From positions 1 through 64,000 of the forward strand of contig CAYSDM010000021.1 in the NCBI GenBank assembly GCA_964429855.1: a stretch of 64,000 nucleotides of DNA, written 5' to 3'. Source of the DNA: CALLMM01 sp964429855 (GTDB taxonomy: Bacteria > Armatimonadota > Chthonomonadetes > Chthonomonadales > CAJBBX01). Of the stretch, positions 57,390-64,000 are shown one piece after another. How positions within the stretch are numbered: the stretch's first letter is position 1; each line of letters opens with the position of its first letter. A program made the translations under genes and the position numbers. The notes under the pieces were generated by a model that was not told where the DNA came from, did not search any database, and worked only from the letters and a program-made list of their open reading frames with translations.

Positions 57390-58949
57390 TTAGAATACCG
57401 GTTTCCGGTTCCGGGCAAACCAGGAGCGCAGCAGCGCCGCCCTGTCCGTTGGCGTTGGAGATGGGGCGGCGTCATCGCGGTTGGAGCCGTGTTCGACGCT
57501 CCAACCGTTCCATTCGCGAAAGGCGTGATACGCCCAGTCCCAGCCGTTCTCTTCCATGATTTCGATGAGATCGCGCAGGTAGTCGTGCGCGCTGGTTCCA
57601 GGCGCCCATCGGATCGCGCTGAACTCCCCGATATAGATATGCACTCCGTAGTCGCGCTGAAAAGCGACCACCGGCTCCAGCGCCCGGCGAAGCTGCGCTT
57701 TATCCCACCGAACATTATCAATCATACCGGGATAGGTCGCTCCAACGCGAGGATCATAGACGCCCTGATGGGTGAACTTGTGCGGCTCGTACATATGGAC
57801 GCTGTAGACGACATTCGGGACGCTGAGCGGCTCAAAGTTCTCCAGCGCGGAGGGACCGCCCCACTCTGCCGGCTCCACCACGATCGCCTTTTTCGGGGCG
57901 ACGGCGTGTATCCGCTCCGCCGTCAACTGCGCCAGCGCCTGCCAATTAAGCAGTCCCTCCGCAACCATGCCCCCCTCCACCGGCTCATTGACCAGATCAA
58001 ACCCCCAGACGGCGGGATGGTCTCGGTAGCGTCTGGCGATTCTGTCCCATATCTGCAGAAACCTGTCCTGGAAGTGTTTCTCCTGAAAGATGCGGCAGAC
58101 GCTGGCTTCATCGCGCCCGCCCGGCGGCGTGTGAAGATCAATCAGCGCGAGAATCCCCGCCTCCTTACAGACCGGCAGCAGCGCATCCAGCCGTTTCAGT
58201 TCGCTCTCCAGCCAGGCTTCGTAGGCGGGCAGGTCGGCGGTGTCGGCGGGACTCTGCGGGAAGCCTCCCCAGGTAAGCTGCCAGCGAACATGGTTGGCTC
58301 TCCAGACGTTTCCGAATTCCCGCAGGTCCGCCGCGCCCACCTGCATCCCGATCATCGCGCCGCGCAGCCGGGGCAGCGCATGTCCTTTGTAAGGGGCTTT
58401 GCCGGTTTTCGCCGCCGTCGGATCGCTGCGAACGGTGACGGAGAGATCATCAAACCAGACCTTGCCGTGTGACAACTCCAGCCCGATCATCAGCCAGGCT
58501 TCCGAAGCGTCCGCCGGAATCCGCCGGATGAACCGCAGCCGCCGCCAGTCAAAGGTTCCGTGAATGCCGTTGATCTGCTCCCAGCGTTGACCGCCAGGCG
58601 AGACGAAGTGGAGCATCAGCTTGACGCCGTTCCAGACATTGGGAGGCTTTGCCACGCCCTCAGCGCGCAGCCGCGCCTCGATCTGAAGGCGCCTGCCGCG
58701 CACCTGTTCGAGAGGCAGAGGCATCCGCAGCATAACGCTTCCGTCCAGCCCCTCCCCTTCTCGTTCCACGCGCAGGGCTTTCGTTCCATCCGGCAGGCTG
58801 TCCAGGCGGACACCCGCCGGAAGATCGCCCCAGACCCGCAGATGCGCCTCCTCCTCGAATCCGGTTTTATAGAGTACCCGGTTCGTGGAAGTCTGCCCCC
58901 CCGGCAAGGCTCCCGACAACGCCAGCGCGATGCTGAAAAGCGTCAACAT
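57390..58949 (-). CDS. Secreted GH5-like endoglucanase/mannanase
   Basis: A 519-residue exported enzyme. After a signal peptide (residues 1-18), a beta-sandwich carbohydrate-binding-like domain (about 28-180) is followed by the GH5 TIM barrel (about 195-505). The acid/base lies in DLVNEPVEGG and the nucleophile in YIGEFSAIRW. LALIDLHTPPGG and YSVHMYEPH also fit the clan GH-A motifs. It should attack beta-1,4-glucan or mannan in the periplasm or outside. AGGAG lies upstream of the ATG at 58949. It is convergent with the last phage gene. Confidence 0.9.
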   Translation of the reverse strand: MLTLFSIALALSGALPGGQTSTNRVLYKTGFEEEAHLRVWGDLPAGVRLDSLPDGTKALRVEREGEGLDGSVMLRMPLPLEQVRGRRLQIEARLRAEGVAKPPNVWNGVKLMLHFVSPGGQRWEQINGIHGTFDWRRLRFIRRIPADASEAWLMIGLELSHGKVWFDDLSVTVRSDPTAAKTGKAPYKGHALPRLRGAMIGMQVGAADLREFGNVWRANHVRWQLTWGGFPQSPADTADLPAYEAWLESELKRLDALLPVCKEAGILALIDLHTPPGGRDEASVCRIFQEKHFQDRFLQIWDRIARRYRDHPAVWGFDLVNEPVEGGMVAEGLLNWQALAQLTAERIHAVAPKKAIVVEPAEWGGPSALENFEPLSVPNVVYSVHMYEPHKFTHQGVYDPRVGATYPGMIDNVRWDKAQLRRALEPVVAFQRDYGVHIYIGEFSAIRWAPGTSAHDYLRDLIEIMEENGWDWAYHAFREWNGWSVEHGSNRDDAAPSPTPTDRAALLRSWFARNRKPVF

Positions 58950-59199
58950 GGCAGAGACTCCTGTCTGATCGAAATAAGTAGAGGAACGGTTTCATGACAC
59001 GCCTCTTCTAAATCCTCGACCGCGCTCCATGATTCCTGTCCCCATCTCTGAAAAAGAGAACAGCCCCGTCCTTTGATGTGAAGGAGCAAGGCTGATCTTC
59101 GGGGGTATTATTCAGTTTTTACAAAGGCAGTCACAAAACCACTTACAACCGCACTTCCAATTTCAGTTAACCTTTCCTGTACGGCGCAGGCGGCAGGCA

Positions 59200-59239
59200 A
59201 GGCAGAGAGGCGCGGGGGGATGCGCCCCTCTGTCTGCCT
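59200..59239 (-). terminator. Terminator overlapping the stop of the PPC-like gene
   Basis: AGGCAGAGAGG (59200-59210) pairs with 59224-59239 in an imperfect stem of about 14 bp that includes the stop codon of the gene at 59238. Confidence 0.5.
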
Positions 59240-59606
59240 ATCCGGCGCGCACCTGATAGTCCACCGCAAACCCTTCGTTGTTGACCACCTTCACCAGATA
59301 CTCTCCGGTTCCAAGCGTGACCCACTCGCAGGACGGCGTGCAGCCGTCCGTATTGTCAAAAGCGACTAACGCGCCGAATCGGTCATAGACATAGATATCT
59401 ATGTCGCCTTCGCCCGCGCCCCACACGCGCATTGTCTCTCCCGCAGGCAGGTGTACGGTGTAGAAATTCAGACCGTATGCGCCAATCCGTCCCTGTCTGT
59501 CCAGCGGTCTGGTCGCCAGGACCGCTTCGCGGGGACGGGGCTGCGTCTCTCTGAGCGCAACTCCGAAACTCATGTACGGCTCCTTCTCTTCGAGCAAAGT
59601 TGTCAT
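59238..59606 (-). CDS. Beta-sandwich protein like a pre-peptidase C-terminal domain
   Basis: A 122-residue protein with one PPC-like domain: FYTVHLPAGETMRVWGAGEGDIDIYVYDRFGALVAFDNTDG, then EWVTLGTGEYLVKVVNNEG. In enzymes this domain sits at the C-terminus of secreted peptidases. Here it stands alone and without a signal peptide. GGGGA 9 bases before the ATG at 59606 decides the start; longer frames add 72 residues of non-conserved sequence. Its function is unknown. Confidence 0.75.
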   Translation of the reverse strand: MTTLLEEKEPYMSFGVALRETQPRPREAVLATRPLDRQGRIGAYGLNFYTVHLPAGETMRVWGAGEGDIDIYVYDRFGALVAFDNTDGCTPSCEWVTLGTGEYLVKVVNNEGFAVDYQVRAG

Positions 59607-59778
59607 GATGGTTTCCCCTGTCGTCCGCGGCTGCTGATCGCTGAAGGCACCGGCTTCGCGCCGTTGCGATAGGTGCCCTGCCTCGGTGAGTGTGTTCTTC
59701 CACCAGATAAGACGGGAAGGAGACCGGCTGCGTTTCAGCTTTCCCGGTGTGAACAATGTCACAAAATCCGGGGAAACC

Positions 59779-59807
59779 TTGACGAATTTCATGAGTCTAT
59801 GTATAAT
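59779..59807 (+). promoter_or_regulatory. Sigma70 promoter of the tetR-hlyD-ABC operon
   Basis: TTGACG (59779-59784) and TATAAT (59802-59807), 17 bp apart, about 30 bases before the tetR ATG at 59839. Confidence 0.85.
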
Positions 59808-59810
59808 TAA

Positions 59811-59826
59811 TTGACTGATCAATCAA
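59811..59826. promoter_or_regulatory. TetR-type operator palindrome
   Basis: A 16 bp palindrome, TTGA-N-TGATCA-N-TCAA, starting 3 bases after the -10 box and covering the likely transcription start. It suits repression of the operon by its own TetR protein; binding is inferred. Confidence 0.75.
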
Positions 59827-59838
59827 GGATATAGAGCC

Positions 59839-60492
59839 ATGGCGCGACGCAAAGACCCGGACTACGAGAACAGAAGGCAGCAGATTATTGACGGCGCGTT
59901 GAAGGCTTTTGCCGCACAGGGTTTTGAGAAGACAACCAACAGGGAGATCGCGGAGTCAGCGGGTATCGGTTCGCCCGGTCTGATCTACCACTATTTCCGG
60001 GATAAAGAAGACCTTTTTCAGCAGGTCTTTGAGCAGAGGCATCCGCTGCTGCTACTGTTGAATCGCCCGGAGGAGATCTTCGCGCTGCCTCCCGCCGAGG
60101 CGCTCACGCGGATAGGACGCGCCTATCTGAAGATCATCGAACAGCGCGAGGCAGTGGCGCTGTTCAAGCTGCTTATCGGAGAGGCGGCGCGCAGACCGGA
60201 AGCGGCGCGCGCTTTCCTGCAGTTCGGTCCCAATCGGGTGCTGGGTTTTGTGGCTTCCTATCTGGAGAGTCAGATGCAAGCCGGAACGCTGCGCCATGTG
60301 GATGCATCGCAGGCGGCGCGCAGCTTTCTGGGACCGATGGCGCTGTTTCTCCTGGCGCGGGAGATATTTCAGCAGCCGGAAGCGATGCAGACGGACCCGG
60401 AGACGGTGGTCGCGGGGACGGTGGATCTGTTTCTACGCGGGATGTATCTGGAGAGTGAAGGTGGCGAAGGGAAGGGAGAAGGACGTTCATGA
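59839..60492 (+). CDS. TetR/AcrR-family transcriptional repressor
   Basis: A 217-residue regulator. The N-terminal helix-turn-helix is RRQQIIDGALKAFAAQGFEKTTNREIAESAGIGSPGLIYHYFRDKEDLF (about residues 12-60), the TetR signature; the rest is a helical ligand-binding domain. It should repress the efflux operon and itself through the palindrome at 59811-59826. The gene overlaps hlyD by 4 bases (ATGA), so the genes are coupled. The order TetR-HlyD-ATPase-permease is that of the E. coli CecR-YbhG-YbhF-YbhS/R cluster. Confidence 0.93.
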   Translation: MARRKDPDYENRRQQIIDGALKAFAAQGFEKTTNREIAESAGIGSPGLIYHYFRDKEDLFQQVFEQRHPLLLLLNRPEEIFALPPAEALTRIGRAYLKIIEQREAVALFKLLIGEAARRPEAARAFLQFGPNRVLGFVASYLESQMQAGTLRHVDASQAARSFLGPMALFLLAREIFQQPEAMQTDPETVVAGTVDLFLRGMYLESEGGEGKGEGRS

Positions 60493-61946
60493 AGCATCCA
60501 AATCCGCGTCTAATAATCCCGGTGGCGCTGGTGACGGCACTGGGCGTGGGCGGCTGGTACGTGGAGCGTCAGAGAGATCGGGTTCGCAGTACGCTGTCGG
60601 GCTTTTTTGAGAGCCAGCCGGCCGCGCTCTCCTCGCGGATCGGCGGGAGAGTGGAGCGGATTCTGGTACGTGAGGGAGACCGGGTGCGCGCCGGTCAGCC
60701 GTTGATTGTCTTCGAGGCGCAGGCGGCGCAGGCGGAGACAGATGCAAAACAGGCGCTGGTCCGGCAGGCGGAGGAGCGCAGACGGCAGGCGGAGAACGGT
60801 CCGCGACCGGAGGATATACAGCGGCAGGCGGAGATGGTTGTCGAGGCGCAGGCAGCGCTTCAGAAGCTGCGCAACGGTCCGCTGCCGGAGGAGATTGCGG
60901 CGGCGCGGGCGCGGCTGCGACAGGCAGAGATGGTTTTAGCGCGACTTCAGGCGGGAGCCAGACCCGAAGAGATCGCGCAGGCGCAGGCGGCGGAGCGAGT
61001 GGCGCGGGCGCGGCTGGCGCAGTCCGAGCGGGGATTGACGCCGGAGGAGCGCGCACAGTTTCGCGCGCGCCTGGAGGCGGCGCAGGTTCAGGAGACCTGG
61101 GCAGGCGCGGAACGCACTCGGATGAACGAACTCTATGCGCAGGGAGCCGTCAGCAAGCAGCAGATGGAGCGAGCGACTACCGAATGGAAGGCGGCGCAGG
61201 CGAAACGCCGGGAGATGGAGGAGGCGCTGCGTCGGGTGGAGGCGGGGACTCCGGCAGAGGAGATGGAGCAGGCGCGGGAGGCGCATCGGCAGGCGCAGGC
61301 GGCGCTGGAACTGATTCTGGCGGGAGCGCGCCAGGAGGATATCGAGGCGACTCGCGCTGAGGTCAACGCCGCCCGGCAGAACCTGCTTCTGCTGCTGCGC
61401 GGCGCCCGGCAGGAGGATATTCGAGCGGCGGAGGCGCGCGTGAGGCAGGCAAAATCGGCGCTGGATGCGCTGCGCGCCGGGACGCGCGTGGAGGAGATAC
61501 GGCAGGCGCAGGCCGCCGAACGATCAACCCGCGCCACCGCTCTTGGCTCCCGAACCACGCTGGAGGAGCGAATTCTACGCGCTCCGCAGGACGGAATCAT
61601 CGAGCGGGTGCAGGCGGCTGTCGGCGACCTGATTCCGCCGGGAGCGTCTGTAATACGGATGACCGACCCCGCCGATATCTGGCTGCGTGTCTACGTGCCG
61701 GAGGCGATGCTGGCGAAGATTAACCTCGATAGCCCGGTAGAGCTTCTCGTGGACGGAGTGCCGGAGCGACTGCCTGCACGCATCGAAAGTATCGCCACTC
61801 AGGGAGAGTTCACTCCCGCCAACCTGCAGACGCCGGATGAACGGGGCAAACAGGTCTTTGCCGTGCGTCTGCGTCTGATCAAGCCGGATATGCGCGTCAA
61901 AGCCGGAATGTCCGCCTCCGTCAAGCGCGTGGGGCAATGGCCGTGA
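60489..61946 (+). CDS. HlyD-family membrane-fusion (periplasmic adaptor) protein
   Basis: A 485-residue adaptor. An N-terminal membrane helix (LIIPVALVTALGVGG, about residues 8-22) is followed by a barrel-sandwich (biotinyl-lipoyl-like) half (AALSSRIGGRVERILVREGDRVRAGQPLIVFE). A very long coiled-coil hairpin with repeated units RPEEIAQAQAA, RQEDIEATRAE and RQEDIRAAEAR comes next, then the second lipoyl half (TTLEERILRAPQDGIIERV) and a beta-barrel. It would link the inner-membrane ABC pump to an outer-membrane channel, like YbhG. The channel gene is not in the window. Confidence 0.93.
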   Translation: MKHPNPRLIIPVALVTALGVGGWYVERQRDRVRSTLSGFFESQPAALSSRIGGRVERILVREGDRVRAGQPLIVFEAQAAQAETDAKQALVRQAEERRRQAENGPRPEDIQRQAEMVVEAQAALQKLRNGPLPEEIAAARARLRQAEMVLARLQAGARPEEIAQAQAAERVARARLAQSERGLTPEERAQFRARLEAAQVQETWAGAERTRMNELYAQGAVSKQQMERATTEWKAAQAKRREMEEALRRVEAGTPAEEMEQAREAHRQAQAALELILAGARQEDIEATRAEVNAARQNLLLLLRGARQEDIRAAEARVRQAKSALDALRAGTRVEEIRQAQAAERSTRATALGSRTTLEERILRAPQDGIIERVQAAVGDLIPPGASVIRMTDPADIWLRVYVPEAMLAKINLDSPVELLVDGVPERLPARIESIATQGEFTPANLQTPDERGKQVFAVRLRLIKPDMRVKAGMSASVKRVGQWP

Positions 61947-62893
61947 ATGCCATCGAACTGGAGTCGCTGACCCGGCGGTTCGGGACGTTCACGGCGGTGG
62001 ACTCCCTCACCTTTTCAGTCGCGCGCGGCACCATTTTCGGATTTCTGGGACCCAACGGCAGCGGCAAGAGCACCTGCATCAGAATGCTGTGCGGTCTGCT
62101 GGAGCCTACCTCCGGAACTGCGCGGGTCAACGGCTACGATATTCGCCGCGAGCCGGAGCAGATTAAGCGATCCATCGGCTATATGAATCAATCCTTCAGC
62201 CTCTACCGCGATCTGACTGTTTCTGAGAATCTCGATTTCTTCGGCGGAGTCTACGGTCTGCGCGGGGAGCGGATGCGGCAGCGCAAACAGGCAGTGATCG
62301 AACTGGTCGGACTGGATCCCTATCTGGATCGGCGCGCCGGGCTGCTGTCGGGGGGATGGAAACAGCGGCTGGCGCTGGCGGCGGCGCTGATCCATGAGCC
62401 GGAACTGATCTTTCTGGATGAGCCGACCGCAGGGATTGACCCGGTGGCGCGCCGGGAACTGTGGGATCTGCTGTTTGAACTGGCAAGCCGGGGCAAGACC
62501 CTGTTCGTCACGACGCACTATATGGACGAGGCGGAGCGATGCAACGATATCGCCTATATCTACCTCTCCCGGCTGATGGTCAAAGGCACGCCGATGGAAC
62601 TCAAGGCGCTGCCGGAGGTCTGCCCGAAGGGAACGCGCCGGATTGCCGTCTCCTCCCACCAGCCGCCTCATGCGCTCTCCTTGCTCAAGCGACAGCCTTT
62701 TTCGCTGGATGCGACGCTGGTCGAATCGGAGGTGCATCTGCTGCTGATGGAAACGACCCCCGATTCCGCGGTGAAGGCGGTTCTGAACGACGCCGGACTC
62801 TCCGCGGGGGTCTCCATTCGCGATATTGAACCCTCTCTGGAGGATGTCTTCGTAACGATCACCCGTCGGCTGGCGAGCAACGGAAAGCGATAG
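61937..62893 (+). CDS. ABC transporter ATP-binding protein (YbhF-like)
   Basis: A 318-residue ATPase: Walker A GPNGSGKST (about residues 38-46), Q-loop NQSF, signature LSGGWKQR (third to fifth position variant of LSGGQ), Walker B LIFLDEPTAGID, and the switch His in TTHYMDEAERC. It has one nucleotide-binding domain, whereas E. coli YbhF has two. A C-terminal extension (about 210-318) is typical of DrrA-type drug exporters. It overlaps hlyD by 10 bases, so translation is coupled. Confidence 0.95.
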   Translation: MAVNAIELESLTRRFGTFTAVDSLTFSVARGTIFGFLGPNGSGKSTCIRMLCGLLEPTSGTARVNGYDIRREPEQIKRSIGYMNQSFSLYRDLTVSENLDFFGGVYGLRGERMRQRKQAVIELVGLDPYLDRRAGLLSGGWKQRLALAAALIHEPELIFLDEPTAGIDPVARRELWDLLFELASRGKTLFVTTHYMDEAERCNDIAYIYLSRLMVKGTPMELKALPEVCPKGTRRIAVSSHQPPHALSLLKRQPFSLDATLVESEVHLLLMETTPDSAVKAVLNDAGLSAGVSIRDIEPSLEDVFVTITRRLASNGKR

Positions 62894-62907
62894 AAAGGGG
62901 CGAAGGG

Positions 62908-63993
62908 ATGCGCGGAGCGCTCTATGGATATGGAAGCGTGGCGATCAAGGAGCTTCTGCACCTTCAGCGGGATCGCTTGACGGTGGTGATGGCGCTGCTG
63001 CTGCCGGTGATACAGCTATCGCTGTACGGATTTGCGATTGACTTCGACGTGCGGCATATTCGCACGATGGCGGTGGATTTAGACCGCTCGCGGGAGAGCC
63101 GCGCCTATCTGAACTCGCTCCGCAACACGCAGTATCTGGACATCGTGGACTATCTGGCGACCCCGGAGGAGGCGGAGGAGAAGATGCGTCGGGGCGAATG
63201 CCGGGTCGCGGTGATTATTCCGCCGGACTTTGCGCGACGCGCCGGGACGCGGGAGCCGCAGAGAGTGCGCGTTCTGATAGACGGCTCCGACAGTCAGGTT
63301 GCTCTGCGCGCCAGAATGGCGTTTTTGCGTCCCTCTGCGCCTGCGCCGGGCATGGTGGATGCGCGATTCAATATGATGTACAACCCGCAGATGCGTACAC
63401 CGACCTTTATGATCCCCGGTCTGATTGGCGTGCTGATGCAGATCGTCACGGTCTCGCTGACCAGTTTCAGTCTGGTGCGCGAGCGCGAACAGGGCACGCT
63501 GGAGCAGTTAATGGTCAGTCCGGTCGGGCGGTTGGGGCTGATGCTGGGAAAGCTGACGCCCTACTCCTTCCTGGCGATGCTGGAGATGGGAGCGGTGCTT
63601 CTGATCGGCAGTCTGGCGTTCGATGTGCAGGTGGCGGGCAGTCTGGTGACCCTTTTCTTCCTGACAATTCCGTTTGTGATCGCCTCGCTGGCGATGGGCT
63701 TGCTCATCAGCACCCTCGCGCAGAATCAGGCGCAGGCGCTTCAGTTCACGCTGCTGACGATGATGCCCTCCATTCTTCTCTCCGGCTTTATCTTTCCCCG
63801 CGAGACGATGCCCGGTTTTATCTATCTGATCACCTTTGCCATCCCGGTCACCTTCTATCTGGAGATACTGCGCGGCGTGGTGGTGCGCGGCGCGGGGCTG
63901 CTCGATCTGTGGCCCAGTCTTCTCTCGCTGCTGACGATCACCGTTATTCTGCTCGCGCTGTCCACGTTTCGCTTCCGCAAGAGCGCAGCGTGA
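62908..63993 (+). CDS. ABC-2 type permease (YbhS/YbhR-like)
   Basis: A 361-residue permease. One N-terminal transmembrane helix (MALLLPVIQLSLYGFAIDF, about 28-46) is followed by an extracytoplasmic domain (about 47-165) and five more helices, with FTLLTMMPSILLSGFIFPRETMP. The layout is that of YhgE/YbhR-type ABC-2 permeases. AAGGGG precedes the ATG. A second permease gene, as in ybhSR, is expected right after, beyond the end of the window at 64000. Confidence 0.93.
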   Translation: MRGALYGYGSVAIKELLHLQRDRLTVVMALLLPVIQLSLYGFAIDFDVRHIRTMAVDLDRSRESRAYLNSLRNTQYLDIVDYLATPEEAEEKMRRGECRVAVIIPPDFARRAGTREPQRVRVLIDGSDSQVALRARMAFLRPSAPAPGMVDARFNMMYNPQMRTPTFMIPGLIGVLMQIVTVSLTSFSLVREREQGTLEQLMVSPVGRLGLMLGKLTPYSFLAMLEMGAVLLIGSLAFDVQVAGSLVTLFFLTIPFVIASLAMGLLISTLAQNQAQALQFTLLTMMPSILLSGFIFPRETMPGFIYLITFAIPVTFYLEILRGVVVRGAGLLDLWPSLLSLLTITVILLALSTFRFRKSAA

Positions 63994-64000
63994 GAAGGGG

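Noticed and set aside
40863..57401. AATACCGG at 40863 and 57394 as attachment-site repeats of the phage block
   Set aside because: Only 8 bases are shared and neither copy is near a tRNA or an integrase gene, so this is likely chance.

Overview
The window looks like chromosomal DNA of a GC-rich, diderm, free-living bacterium, most probably of the Armatimonadota (Chthonomonas/Fimbriimonas-like). The pointers are a prepilin-type H-X9-DG (DUF1559) protein, PEP-CTERM sorting signals, HAF-repeat lipoproteins, many secreted glycoside hydrolases, and a C-terminal signature set typical of Armatimonadota and Planctomycetes. This is inference: no 16S rRNA gene is present. One run of ten N (31981-31990) shows the sequence is a scaffold. 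Housekeeping promoters (two tRNAs, cysC, cysH, topA, tetR) carry near-consensus sigma70 boxes, and most genes have GGAG-type ribosome binding sites.

Layout. 0-8 kb: tRNA-Lys, a Ca2+/H+ antiporter, an outer-membrane-type protein, an MFS exporter, a beta-propeller/phosphoesterase and argF, nearly all on the minus strand. 8-22 kb: a GH51 arabinofuranosidase, an orphan Dam methylase, a zinc alcohol dehydrogenase, an AAC(3) remnant, an O-methyltransferase, a CNNM/CorC-type membrane protein, two secreted proteins, a large GH78 rhamnosidase and the DUF1559 pseudopilin. 22-34 kb: dnaE, a ceramidase-like protein, an operon of a GH36-like hydrolase plus a DegT aminotransferase, an unusual ArsR-B12 regulator, a GH-like secreted protein and a PEP-CTERM protein. 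34-41 kb: tRNA-Pro, divergent sulfate-assimilation genes cysC and cysH driven by overlapping promoters, a methyltransferase, a HAF lipoprotein, a FGGY sugar kinase and two tandem small secreted paralogues.

41.0-57.4 kb holds the most unusual part: a phage head-and-packaging gene set (terminase, portal, protease/scaffold, decoration protein, major capsid, connector, head closure, holin-like protein, LamG and fibre-like proteins). It has no recognisable tail tube, tape measure, baseplate, integrase, repressor or lysin. It is split in two by 5.8 kb of cellular-type genes (Y-family polymerase, PhyH dioxygenase, topA, NAD-dependent epimerase). An essential gene such as topA inside the block argues against a normal excisable prophage. 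It fits a decayed, rearranged, tail-hijacking (capsid-forming satellite-like) or domesticated (gene-transfer-agent-like) particle locus.

57.4-64 kb: a secreted GH5 endoglucanase-like enzyme, a PPC-like beta-sandwich protein, and a TetR-HlyD-ABC ATPase-ABC permease efflux operon with an operator palindrome just after the promoter. The operon runs off the window, so the expected second permease is not seen. The metabolic genes together suggest a heterotroph that degrades plant polysaccharides (arabinan, rhamnose-containing pectin or glycoside, beta-glucan) and assimilates sulfate by the APS route.
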